DNA of 64,000 nt, from contig NC_089830.1 in assembly GCF_035046505.1 (NCBI RefSeq), positions 20,075,561 through 20,139,560 on the forward strand, written 5' to 3'. The DNA is from Tiliqua scincoides. Its lineage: Eukaryota; Chordata; Lepidosauria; Squamata; Scincidae. A program made the position numbers and the translations under genes. How positions within the stretch are numbered: position 1 is the stretch's first letter; the number at the start of each line of letters is the position of its first letter. Of this stretch, positions 1 to 12,100 are shown piece after piece. The notes below the pieces were generated by a model that worked only from the letters and a program-made list of their open reading frames with translations, ran no database searches and had not been told where the DNA came from.

Positions 1-116
1 CTCGCAGCCCTCGCGGCATTTTGTGGTGCAGAGGACTGGGTTAAAGAGGTTGCGGCATGTCACGGGGCAGCCACTAGCGCACACTTCATAGTGGCTGTTT
101 GCGGGGCAGTCAGGTC
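1..116 (-). CDS. Left gene exon: start of third TIL (cut by window edge)
   Basis: After the acceptor TTTTTCAG the minus strand reads RPDCPANSHYEVCASGCP, then VTC and a run ending KCREGCE. This is the classic opening of a TIL domain in FCGBP and zonadhesin. The phase (1) fits the exon that ends at 1037. The exon continues beyond base 1. Confidence 0.85.
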
Positions 117-3100
117 CTGAAAAAGAAAGAGGAAGACGTCAAAAACATGGTGCAGCCCAATTCCATGCGCCCTTCTTTGTCCCACTAAGGCAGAGATTTT
201 CCACCTTCTTCATCTCACAGCACACTGAGAAGAAGCTAAGCTAAGCAGACCATCAGTTTTGGCCAATTGAGAAGGCACTCCATGCTGCTGGTGGGGGGCT
301 CACATGCCCCAATGGCCCTACTAATAAATGTCCCTCCCCCTAATTCCCATGGCACACCTACGGATCATTCATGTCATACCAATGTGAGTACCATAGAACC
401 CTGGTTGAAAGTCGCTACTCTAAGTCCAGTTGCTTTGGCTGCAATCCTAAGCATGCTTCCTTGGGGGTAAGCCCCATTGAATATAATGTGACTTCCTTCT
501 GAGTAGGTTGAACTGTTAATCTTCCCACCCCACATCCTCCCTTACTCTGACAGAGAAAGCAGTAACTTAAAACATTTAAAGCCCAATCCTATGCATGTCT
601 ACTCAGACATCAGTCTCATTACGGTCAGCGGGGCTCACTCCCAGGTAGGTGTGGATAGGATTTCTCCAAGAACATCTGTCCACGAATAAAAGTGATTTTC
701 AACCTTTTTCATCTCACAGCACACTGACAAGATGCTAAAATTGTCAAGGCAAACCATGCAGCTGGTGCAGAGCTCACATCCCCCCATGGTCCTACTAATA
801 ATTGACCCTCCCCAAATCCAGTGGCACACCTGCAAAACATTTGCGGCACACTGGTTGAAAATGGCTGTTTTAATAGGATGACCAGTAGGGTCATTTAGAC
901 CTTCCTGATCCTGACCTTAGACATCAAACCATCAGTTTCCTTTTCCAAGTTGGACTCAATAAAATGAGTGGGTTTTTTTTATGCCATAATTCCTTGGCAT
1001 TCTGGTTCAGTGTAAGCTTTTTGCCCCTGGACTTACTGCAGAATTGGTTGGATCTCCACTGGTAGACCTTGGCACCAGCTGCTTGGCAAGCCGTAGTGTA
1101 AGAGGAGAGGATGTGGCAGACGACACTCTGGTTGCCTTTGTTGAAACAATAGTCGTAGGCACAGTCCTTGAAGTACCACTGAGGTGACACTGTGCCGTGG
1201 CACATCTTGAAGGGGCCGCCCTGGTCCAGAAGGACCCCACACTCCCTGCTCTTTTTCTGTTCACGCTCTACATTGATAAAGTCTATACAGTTCTCGTTCG
1301 CTACCTCTGTGCAGCCTGGGATGTCTCGAATCTTCCAGCTTCGGGCAAAGTCCGCTGGACTGGTTATAACCACATCATCCGGCCGTGTCATGTCGTCGCT
1401 GGCCCGCCCATTGAAATTGCCGCACAAGCCACACAAGCGACCCCTGTAGGCTCCTGGCACCGAGACGCGAATATTGTTTCTCCCGTCAAAGGCAACGGTC
1501 AAGCCAAAGTCGGCTTTCACCACAGTATCCCAACCGTGGCGGTAGAGTAAGATTTTGTAGTTGTCGATGTAGAACGGTAGGTTGATCAACAGGCTGTCCA
1601 GCTGGAAAAACAGAGGAAACTATGGGTCTGGAAATCTGAGATTTTGGATGGACCATTTCAGCTGTTTGGGCCAGTTAGGGCCTTTCTCTGGGGGGGGGGA
1701 GAGTTCATGGAGCCTCGTGCGACCCAGGAATTTACATTTGTGAGGTTTCCACCCCTGTTGGGAGCCTCACAGAGGCTTCCGCAGAGTCCTGGTGCCTCGT
1801 GCCTGGAGCTCTTGCCCCATCGGACCTTATGGTAGGTCCGCAACTGCACCAGCCCCTCTGAAATGAGGGATCAGGCCCAAGAAGTCATATTAGAAAAGAC
1901 AGGACTGGAAGCAGAAGCTGCATTTGGTGGGCCGCTGTGAGATACAGGAAGCTGGACTAGATGGGCCTATGGCTTGATCCAGTGGGGCTGTTCTTATGTT
2001 CTTAAACTACAATTCCCAGGAGGCCTTGCAGGTCTCTTGGTATCTGGTGTGCTCCCTGGGGCATTTGGTGGGCCGCTGTGAGATACAGGAAGCTAGACTA
2101 GATGGGCCTATGACCTGATCCAGTGGGGCTGTTCTTATGTTCTTAACTACAATTCCCAGAAAGCCTTGCAGGTCTCTTGTTATCTGGTGTGCTCCCTGGG
2201 GCATTTGGTGGGCCGCTGTGAGATACAGGAAGCTGGACTAGATGGGCCTATGGCCTGATCCAGTGGGGCTGTTCTTATGTTCTTATGCCACGGCGCACTC
2301 ACCAAGATTCTATTGTGGCTGATTATGACCGTCACCCCATAAACCTTGACCTCGACAACCTTGCTGGCAGAAGAATCTCTCGGTCCCGACTTCTCATCCT
2401 GCACCAACACTTGGAACTGAGTCAGATTTGACCTCTCGTGACAGAGTTCAGTTAGGCGGTAAACGCAGTTCCCGTAGAAGTCATAGCGCAGTCCGTCAAA
2501 GGAGGTGTAATGCAATTGGCCCTGCACGCTGCATGTACCATACGTGGTGGGATAGCAGTTCCGGATGCCATTGACCACATGGCACCCTTCCATCGGCCTG
2601 CAGCGGGATGTCTGGCAGACCACTTGCTTGTCGTGCGGCCTGCACACGCACTGCTGATGACATTGCTGGTCTCCCCAGAACTGCTGATTGGGTTCATACA
2701 GCTGGCCGTGGTAGTTGCAGCCACAGCTGTCTTTGGGGATGCACTTGCCACCATCCAGGACATAGCCCAATTTGCACTGACAGGTCTCTATGCAGGGCAG
2801 GTGACACTTCTCTGGAGCATTCAAGTCATTGCAAGTGGCTGGACATGCTGAACCACAGGCCATGTACCGGCTGTTCTCAGGACAAAACTGGGCTGCAAAG
2901 AGGAGACAAATGGAGATCATCAGAGACATTCTAAACCCAAATTATGTCTTCAAGCCTTTCCATCAGATTGCACCAGAAGTCACTGTAGTGCGACTAGATC
3001 AAGGGTGTCCAAAGTTTCTGGCAGGAGGGCCACATCCGCTCTCTGACATTGTGTCGGGGGCCGGGGAAAAAAGAATTAATTTGCATTTAAAATTTGAATA

Positions 3101-6100
3101 AATTTACATAAGTTTACATAAATGAATATATTAAAGATGAACTTATATGAATGAATGAAGGTCTTGCAATAGCTCAAGGCCTATAAAAAGGCTTTGCACA
3201 AAGTAAGGCTGGCCTTTCCTTTGCTGCCACTACTGCATCACAGATGTGAAATAGCAAACAGTGGAGGGAGCCCTCATCCCACAGCTCACGTAAGAGGTCA
3301 AACAGTTGCCCTCACACTGAGAGCAGTTGCATCGGGCCAGCGTGGGCTCCAACAAATCTCTGGAGGGCAGGAGGCTCATTGGAGACTGGGGGCTCACTGA
3401 GGGCTGCATTGAGAGGCCTCAAGGGCCGCAAGTGGCCAAAGGGCCAGGGTTTGGACACCCCTGGACTAGATGATATTCTGTTTACGAAGTGTGGGCTGAT
3501 ACCTGCAAATACTTCCTGTACTCTGCAGACCTTGTGTTGTACACCTACTTGCTCTGAAGGGTTTGCAGACCCTCCAGAGAAGAATTTGGAGAAGTGCAAG
3601 GGTCTGCAGTGGGAAGGGGAGGGTGGCAAATATGTTCATTCTTCCCCTTGCACAGATGGAGCGCTTTATCTGGCCTGTGTGACCATTGGGCTCTCCCCAC
3701 AGTGTTGCTTCTGCTGAGGTTCTGGGAGGGAGAGATGGAAGGAGACCTCAGAAGGCAAGCAGTGCTACAGGGCAGATGGGCAGAACAAGAGGGGTTAGAG
3801 AGGAAGACGCTGCTGAAGTGCTGGGAGAGCCCAGTTATTACACAGGCCACCCTTTCAGCAGTGCTGCTTCTGCTAAAGTAGTGTTTCTCAAACTGTGGGT
3901 CGGGACCCACTAGGTGGGTCGCGAGCCCATTTCAGGTGGGACCCCATTCATTTCAATATTTTATTTTTAATGTATTAGGCTTGATGCTGCCCTGGTATGT
4001 GACTGGTTGTTGGCAACCTTCAGTCTCGAAAGACTATGGTATCGCGCTCTGAAAGGTGGTTCTGGAACAGTGTCTAGTGTGGCTGAAAAGGCCGATTCGG
4101 GAGTGACAATCCCTTCCACACTGGGAGCAAGTGCAGTTTGTCCCTGGTCTGTCTCCCTGGCTATGGGCCTTCCTTCTTTGCCTAATCTGGGGAAATGTTA
4201 CAGACCTAGGGAGCATTCCTAACCCCTTACATAAGGGCTGACATAAGGGCAAAGCAGCTCTGAGGTAAGGGAACAAACATTCCCTTACTTTGAGGAGGCC
4301 TCCATGAGTGACACCCAACTGCAGGATGCAGCGCATGTCCCATTGGCACCACTACGCCAGTGCTGGAAAGCACTGACATAAGGGGTTAGGATCGTGCCCC
4401 TATACTTTTAACAAGCTACTCTGTATATTCTTATAGCAATGACAGTCAATGGGACTTACTCCTGGGTAAGTGTGGATAGGATTGCAGCGCAGGATTGTTA
4501 AAAAATTTTCCCTGCTTGATGATGGCACTTCCGGTCATTAAGGCAGGGGGTTGGACCAGATGACCTATGAGACCCCTTCCAACTCTATGATTCTATGATA
4601 ACATCGCTTCTGGTGGGCCCTGACAGATTCTCATTCTAAAAAGTGGGTCCCAGTGCTAAATGTGTGAGAACCACCATGCTAAAGCATCACCTCACAGACC
4701 ACCCCTTCACTGCTGAGCTGCAAAGTGTCACCTCAGCAGAAGTGGTGCGGCTGAAAGGGGCAACCCATGTGATAATTGGTTGGTCGGCAACCTTCAGTCT
4801 CGAAAGACTATGGGATAAGCCTACAGCACCCAGTATTCCCAGGTGGTCTCCCATCCAAGTACTAACCAGGCCTGACCCTGCTTAGCTTCCGAGATCAGAC
4901 GAGATCAGGCACGTGCAGGGTAACAGTTGTTAGGCTGTCCCAAAATGAAATATTATCAAGATGTGCATATTTTCTCTTTGCAGAACATGAGTTTCTAGGA
5001 GAACGCTTAATTCTGGCCCTTATCTGCTTAATTACATCATTTCCTGTGTAATGATGTCACTTCTGGCCCTGCAGCAACTGTTACCCTGCACATGCCCGAT
5101 CTTGTCTGATCTCGGAAGCTAAGCAGGGTCAGGCCTGGTTAGTACTTGGATGGGAGACCGCATGGGAACACTGGGTGCTGTAGGCTTATACCATAGTCTT
5201 TCGAGACTGAAGGTTGCCAACCATATATGGCCCTGAGCAGGGCCCATGAATGCTATCCCTCCTGCTGTAGTTTGACACCCCTGATATAGCTCGTTCCAGT
5301 TCTCTCTCTCTATGTCCCCCATACTCACGGCAGCCAGCGTGCTTTCTCCAGTCGGAAACCGTGGCTCCTTCTCTTTGGCAGGCGTCGGCATAAGTCTTCA
5401 GGGCTCGGCACAAGATCTGCTTGTAGCCCTCAAAGGCGCAGAAGTCGGCCACACAGTCATCCAAATAGGGCTTGGGGTCGATCAAGGAATGGCAGTGGTG
5501 GAACGGCCCACCCCTGTGTTTGCCAATCAAGCCGCAAAAGGTCTCCTTCCTGTATTTAGCGATCAGCTCCGGAGAACAGCACCGGCATTTGCCGTGGCAG
5601 CCATGGCTGCAGGCTCCGTCTCCGGTCTCCACTGTCCAGCTCTTGCCAAACTCCACAAGGTCGGTCACCAAGCCTCCCAAAGAGGTGATGATGTCATCAT
5701 TGGGGTCTCCGTTGTAGTTGCCGCAGAGGCCACAGACCTGGTTCCGGAAGGCTGGAGTAACTTTCACCGCTAGGTAATGGTTCCAGTCATAGTAAACCTT
5801 CAGGCCAAACTGTGTCTCGATCTCCAGTTGGCCTCCTCGGTGGTGTAGGGAGAGTTTCCCGTCGTGCAGGATTATGGGCAGACGAGAAAGCAGTTGGTTG
5901 ACCTGGACATTGCAGAGAGAGAGAGAATAATCAGCATTTTTAGTTGTTGCAAGCCTATGCACTTTTACCTGGGGGTAAGTCCCATTGAACTCAATGGGAC
6001 TTACTTCTGAATAGACACGGATAGGATTGCACTGGTTGTGAATGAACTCACATTCCCATTGAACTCAATGGCTTACTTCTGAATAGACATGGATAGGATT

Positions 6101-9100
6101 GCACTGGTTGTGAATGAACTCACATTCCCATTTAACTCAATGGGACTTACTTCTGAATAGACACAGATAGGATTGCACTGGTTGTGAATGAACTCACATT
6201 CCCATTGAACTCAATGGCTTACTTCTGAATAGACACGGATAGGATTGCACTGGTTGTGAATGAACTCACATTCCCATTGAACTCAATGGGACTTACTTCT
6301 GAATAGACACAGATAGGATTGCACTGGTTGTGAATGAACTCACATTCCCATTGAACTCAATGGCTTACTTCTGAATAGACATGGATAGGATTGCACTGGT
6401 TGTGAATGAACTCACATTCCCATTGAACTCAATGGCTTACTTCTGAATAGACATGGATAGGATTGCACTGGTTGTGAATGAACTCACATTTCCATTGAAC
6501 TCAATGGGACTTACTTCTGAATAGACACAGATAGGATTGCACTGGTTGTGAATGAACAGCATTCTCTAGGAAAGTTCAAAATCTCTAGGAATTCCAACAT
6601 ATTTTTTTTTAAATGAATGAGTAACCCTCAATCTGACTTGGACCAGAGCTGGCCCATCCACAAGGCCAACTGAACCTGTTGCATCAGGCAGCAGTTTGGG
6701 AGGGGGGTTCGCCTTTTCTGTCCTCCTCCTTGCCTCCAGTGCTCTTCTTTCTCCTTCCAGTTCCTGAATTGGAAAAGAAAGACAGAGAGGAAGAGGACAT
6801 GTGCAGGGGAACTAGAACATGGGAGAGTGGGAGGAGTTGAGGCTGACACATCATTGGGTAAGGGGGCAGCCAAACCTTGGGCTAGCCCAGCTTGAACCAG
6901 TAAGACTGCAATCCTATCCACACTTACCTGGAAGTAAGCCCCATTGACTATAATGGGACTTACTCCTGAGGATATGATTGGACTGCAAGTGTGGCCTTTG
7001 GCTACTGTGAAAACAACCCCTCTGATTTTAGTAGAGTGAGATGACAATAATCCACCCAGCAGTTTGCAATCAGCGTGTCATGGCACACTGGTGTGCTGCA
7101 AATGGACCACAGGTATGCCATGGGAGTTTGAGGGAGGCTCACTGTAGGGCCATTGCGGGATATGAGCTGCCAGCTAGCAATTGTCTTGTCAATTGTCAAA
7201 AAACCCCACAGCGCTTGGACAATTTTGGTGCCTTGTCACGTGTGCTGTGAGATGGAAAAAGTTCAAAAATCAATGCTCTACACCCTTCCATGGGAGTAGG
7301 TCCCCAGTGAATGTGGTGGGACTTACTTCTGAGTAGGCATGCCTATGAATACTCAGCTAGACTCAACTGACTGACTTGTGGAAAGAGAAGCTCCTTATAT
7401 TTAAGTTTCCCAGCCCTTCCAGAACGTTGCATGTGATGTTTTGATTTGGTTCGCTCAAGTTCTTCTATGGGAAAGCGCCCTGAGTTGATTAAAATGCAAG
7501 TTATGACATGCATGATTGAAAAAGAAGGACAGCAAAATGAAGGCTCATTTTTTTTTTAAAGGAGATTTTGACAATGGTAGACCGTAAATGAAATCAAGGC
7601 ATGTAAGAACTTGACACAAGCTATTTCAAATCAAGGTAGAAGGAAGATAGATGTAATTTTCACTGCAAACATTTTCAGAACAGGACCGTACAAGGACAGG
7701 ACACAAAGAAATACTCATAGTTAGCAATGGACGTGAGTCAACAGGGCTATCTTCTGCACCGACTATTTGCAGTCCACCTATTGGAAGTACCACTAGAAGT
7801 AACTGGTGATGACATCATTGCCGGTTACTTCTGGCTTGGGAGGTCAGATGTGGTGACAAACCCCAGTAAGGGGTGGATGTGAGGGCTTTTTTGTACCACT
7901 GGTTGAGGAAAACTGCTTTAATAGGAGGTCTGGGCAGGAGGTCTGGTCTAGAGGGTAGAGCCTCCATTTGCCTGAAGATTAACATCCACAAGGTCGCCAG
8001 TTCGAGGCCACCGGCACTGTGCAACCTTGAAGCAGCTGGCAAGCTGCAGCTGAGCTGTTCCATCTGCTCGGAGCGTGGGAGGATGGAGGCCAGAATGTGA
8101 AGCCAGATCGGAGTGTAACACCTTGAATATGTAGTGGTTCTTGAAAGAAAGAACCTTCTTTCAATTTGTAAAAATCCCTGCGTGGATTTAATAAGCCTGC
8201 CTATGTAAACCGCCTTGAATAAAGTCTTGAATAAAGACCAAGAAAGGCGGTATATAAATACTGTATATTATATTATATTATATTATTAATAGAATAACAC
8301 AGAGACAGGCTCTTACTCTGACTAGGCCGTATTCGTACTTGACCATGGTGATGGTGGAGTTGTAGACAGCCACAGTGACCTGACTGACAGAAGAGAATGG
8401 ACTACTGCCATTCTTCTGGGTCCTGGTGAAAATGTGGAAGAACGGCAGAGTGGAATGGGGCTTGCAGGTCTTCACCACGGTGTATGTACAAGTACCCTGG
8501 AAATCATAGCTGTGCCCGTCAAAGGTGTGATAGTGAGGTTGACCAGAGGCCCAGCAGACCGAGTGGGTCGGCACGAGAGGAACACACACGGGCGAACCGC
8601 TCACAACCTTACAAACCGTCCCCTGGCTGCACTGAACAGTCTGGCACGACTGAGTTGCCGGAACGCATTTGGGTCGGCCGTCGACCACTTGACATACGGT
8701 GCCATGCGGGCAGTGGCTGCGTTCGCAGGAGCCCGGCACGGAAATACACTTGGGCCAGCCATTGACAATGTTGCAGATGCACTGGACATGGTGACAAGAT
8801 GGGTGAGAGACACAGCTGGGCAGACCCTGAACTATCTCACACAGGGTCCCTTCTTGGCATTTGATGCTCTTGCAGGGCTCGGGGACGCACTCTGGCTGAT
8901 TGTGTTTCATGACGCATAGGTATCCTTTCCCACAAGGCATTCCGCTGCAGGGGTTGGGTTGAGGGCGCACTGGAGGCAGAGATTCTAGAAGACAAAAACA
9001 GATAATCACTAAAGGGAAGAGAGACCAATGCAGAACTTAACGGAAGCCCCACAGTGCCATGGAGGAGAAGAGAAGCTCACAGCCAAGGTTGGCAACCTTC

Positions 9101-12100
9101 AGTCTCGAAAGACTATGGTATAAGCCTACAGCACCCGGTATTCTCAGGTGGTCTCCCATCCAAGTACTAACCAGGCCTGACCCTGCTTAGCTTCTGAGAT
9201 CAGACAAGATCGGCAGCCAAGGACAGTATTCCATGGAAGGGAGAATCACCAGGCTTGTTCTCACCATGACCCACCATTTCTGTACATGGCAGCTGTGGTT
9301 TTAAGGCATCACTTTTTTGAGTTTTGGCCATGTCGCCACTCATGAGCATGCCTTTGCCATGTGCAGAAGACAGCTGGGCTCCCTGAAGCTGTGCACAAAA
9401 TATCCGTGCTAATTTCATGCACTACCGTCTTTTGCAGGACCTGCTCCGTACATTGGCACATCAAACAGTCAGCGTGCTTTAATTCAGTGATTTTTTCAAC
9501 CAGGGTGCTGTGGCACACTGGTGTTCTGTGAATGGTCCACAGGTGTGCAGCAAGAGTTTGGAGGAGGATCATGTATCAGTAGGGTCTTTGGGAAATGTGA
9601 GCCCCCCCACTGACAACACATTGTGCCTTGTCAATTGGTGGTTGGCAACCTTCAGTCTCGAAAGCCTACAGTAAGCCTATGGTAGAAGCCTACAGCACCC
9701 GGTATTCCCAGGTGGTCTCCCATCCAAGTACTAACCAGGCCTGACCCTGCTTAGCTTCCAAGATCAGATAAGATCAGGCATGTGCAAATGATTGTGTTTC
9801 TTGGCCATTTTAGTGCCTTAGTGTCCCATGGGATGAAAATTTGAACATCGCTGTCTAACTAAAAGTGATGGGTGCTATATAGAGAGTCACATAAATTGGC
9901 TCAGTCATGTGTCCATCAGCTCTCTCCCTGAATTCTTCACTATCTTCCTCTAGACACTTTCTTCTTTACCCTAGAGCAGGGGTCTCCAAACCCCAGCCCA
10001 GGGGCCAGATGTGGCCTGAGGAGAGCCTCTATCCGGCCCGCGGCCAGCCTCTGATCCCCTGAGAGCTTCTGGCCCAGTTGATCAAACACAACCAGAGTTG
10101 TGCTTGTGGAGTGGGGGAATGGGGGTCCATTTAAGTGTGTGCTTTATTTCTTGGGCTGTGTTGGTGCTTGGAGAAATCCTGGACATTTGAGCCCATTCAT
10201 TCATTTCAGTCATTCATCTAAGTTCCACCTCTAATGTATTTATTTAAATTTTATATTTAATTTTCTTTTCCAGCCCTCAATACCGTGCCAGATATTTGAT
10301 GTGGCCCTTTGGTCGAAAGGATTAGAGACCCCTGCCCTAGAGCCCTGTTCACTAATTCTGAACACGCAATTTACTAAACAAAGAGAAGTGGAGAGAGACT
10401 ATGCGTGCTGATCATATCGCTTGATGGCTACCTCGATGAATGTGTACATGCATACAACAGTACATGCACAGGGACTCATTTATTACATTCCAGCAAAGAT
10501 ATAGCCATTGGGGGTTTGTTCAGCAAGCATGCTAGAATTGGGGGCTGGGGACAGTAGGTGCAGTCACAAGAACATAAGAACAGTCCCGCTGGATCAGGCT
10601 ATAGGCCCATCTAGTCCAGCTTCCTGTATCTCACAGCGGCCCACCAAATGCCCCAAGGAGCACACCAGATAACAAGAGACCTGCATCCTGGTGCCCTCCC
10701 TTGCATCTGGCATTCTGACATAGCCCATTTCTAAAATCAGGAGGTTGCACATACACATTATGGCTTGTAACCCGTGATGGACTTTTCCTCCAGAAATTTG
10801 TCCAATCGCCTTTTAAAGGCATCCTGTGATGCCATCACCACATCCTGTGGCAAGGAGTTCCACAGATTAACTGCGCGCTGAGTAAAGAAATATTTTCTTT
10901 TGTCTGTCCTAACGCTCCCAACACTCAATTTTAGTGGATGTTCTCTGGTTCTGGTGTTGTGCGAGAGGGAAAAGAGCATTTCTCTATCCACTCTATCCTG
11001 TGGAAAATTCCGCAACTGACCTCATGTGATGGGTCATAGACAAAACACTAGTGCACAACAGTGTCCCCAAGGGAAAAAAAAAGACCCTCCCAGCCCCTTT
11101 AGCTGTGATATATCTTTTCTGTGCACACCCAGATTCCCCCATGCAGGCATGCGCACACAAGGCAATAAAATGGCACATTTGCAGGCCAGATGCGCACGTA
11201 ATATCTTATTATGTATGTGCAAGTATTCCAAAATGTAAAAAACTTCTGGTCCCAAGCATTTAGGATAAAGGATATTTAACCTGTATCTCCACTTTTTTTT
11301 AATCTTGATGATTAAAAAATTTATGGGTACAATATACAGTGTTGGTATATCATTTATGATATACAGGGTACATGATATACAGGGTACATCATTTATGGGT
11401 ACAATATACAGTGTTTCTCAAACTGTGGGTTGGGACCCACTAGGTGGGTTGCAAGCCAATTTCAGGTGGGTCCCCATTCATTTCAATATTTTATTTTTAA
11501 TATGTTAGACTTGATGGTATGTGACTGCATCTGGGGAAATGTTACAGTTCTGCTTTCAACAGGCTACAATGTATATTCTTTTAACAATGATAGTAAATGG
11601 AACTTACTCCTGAGTGAGTGTGTGTAGGATTGCAGCCTAGGATTGTGAAAAGTTTTCCTACTTGATGATGTCATTGCCAGTCATGACATCACTTCCGGTG
11701 GGTCTCAACAAATTCTCATTCTAAAAAGTGGGTCCCAGTGCTAAAAGTGTGAGAACCACTGCGATAGAAGATTCCATAGCCTTTCTAGTGAACCTCTTGT
11801 CTCCAGATACATCTCACAATAGAAGCCCATTTAGCAAGACCTCCACCTTAAAAGGATCCATTTCTAAAAATTCTCAATATGATTATGGGCGCAAACCTAA
11901 CCCACTTCCCAGCACTGACATAAGGGCAATGCAACTCCGAGGTAAGGGAACAAACATTGCCTTACCTCGAGGAGGTCTCCGTGACTGCCCCCCAACTGCA
12001 GGATGCAGCACACACCCCCTGGCACAGCTGTGCCAGCACTGGAAAATTGGTTAGGATAGCGCCCTCCTTTGCTTAACTGTTTTTGCTGTGTAGGTCTAGC

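Larger units (their letters stand above)
3879..4676 (+). mobile_element. hAT transposon carrying three later insertions
   Basis: Starts TAGTGTTTCTCAAACTG and ends GTGTGAGAACCACCA, with exact 8-bp duplications TGCTAAAG (3871-3878, 4677-4684). Compared with the cleaner copy at 11409-11761 it is broken by a LINE end (about 4006-4184), a short palindromic element (about 4209-4400) and a CR1 tail (about 4539-4598). The TIR family also occurs at 12491-12840, 46444-46798 and 59684-60047. Confidence 0.85.

Noticed and set aside
5963-6555. CRISPR-like array
   Set aside because: Units are continuous 72-74 bp repeats with no unique spacers, in an animal intron.
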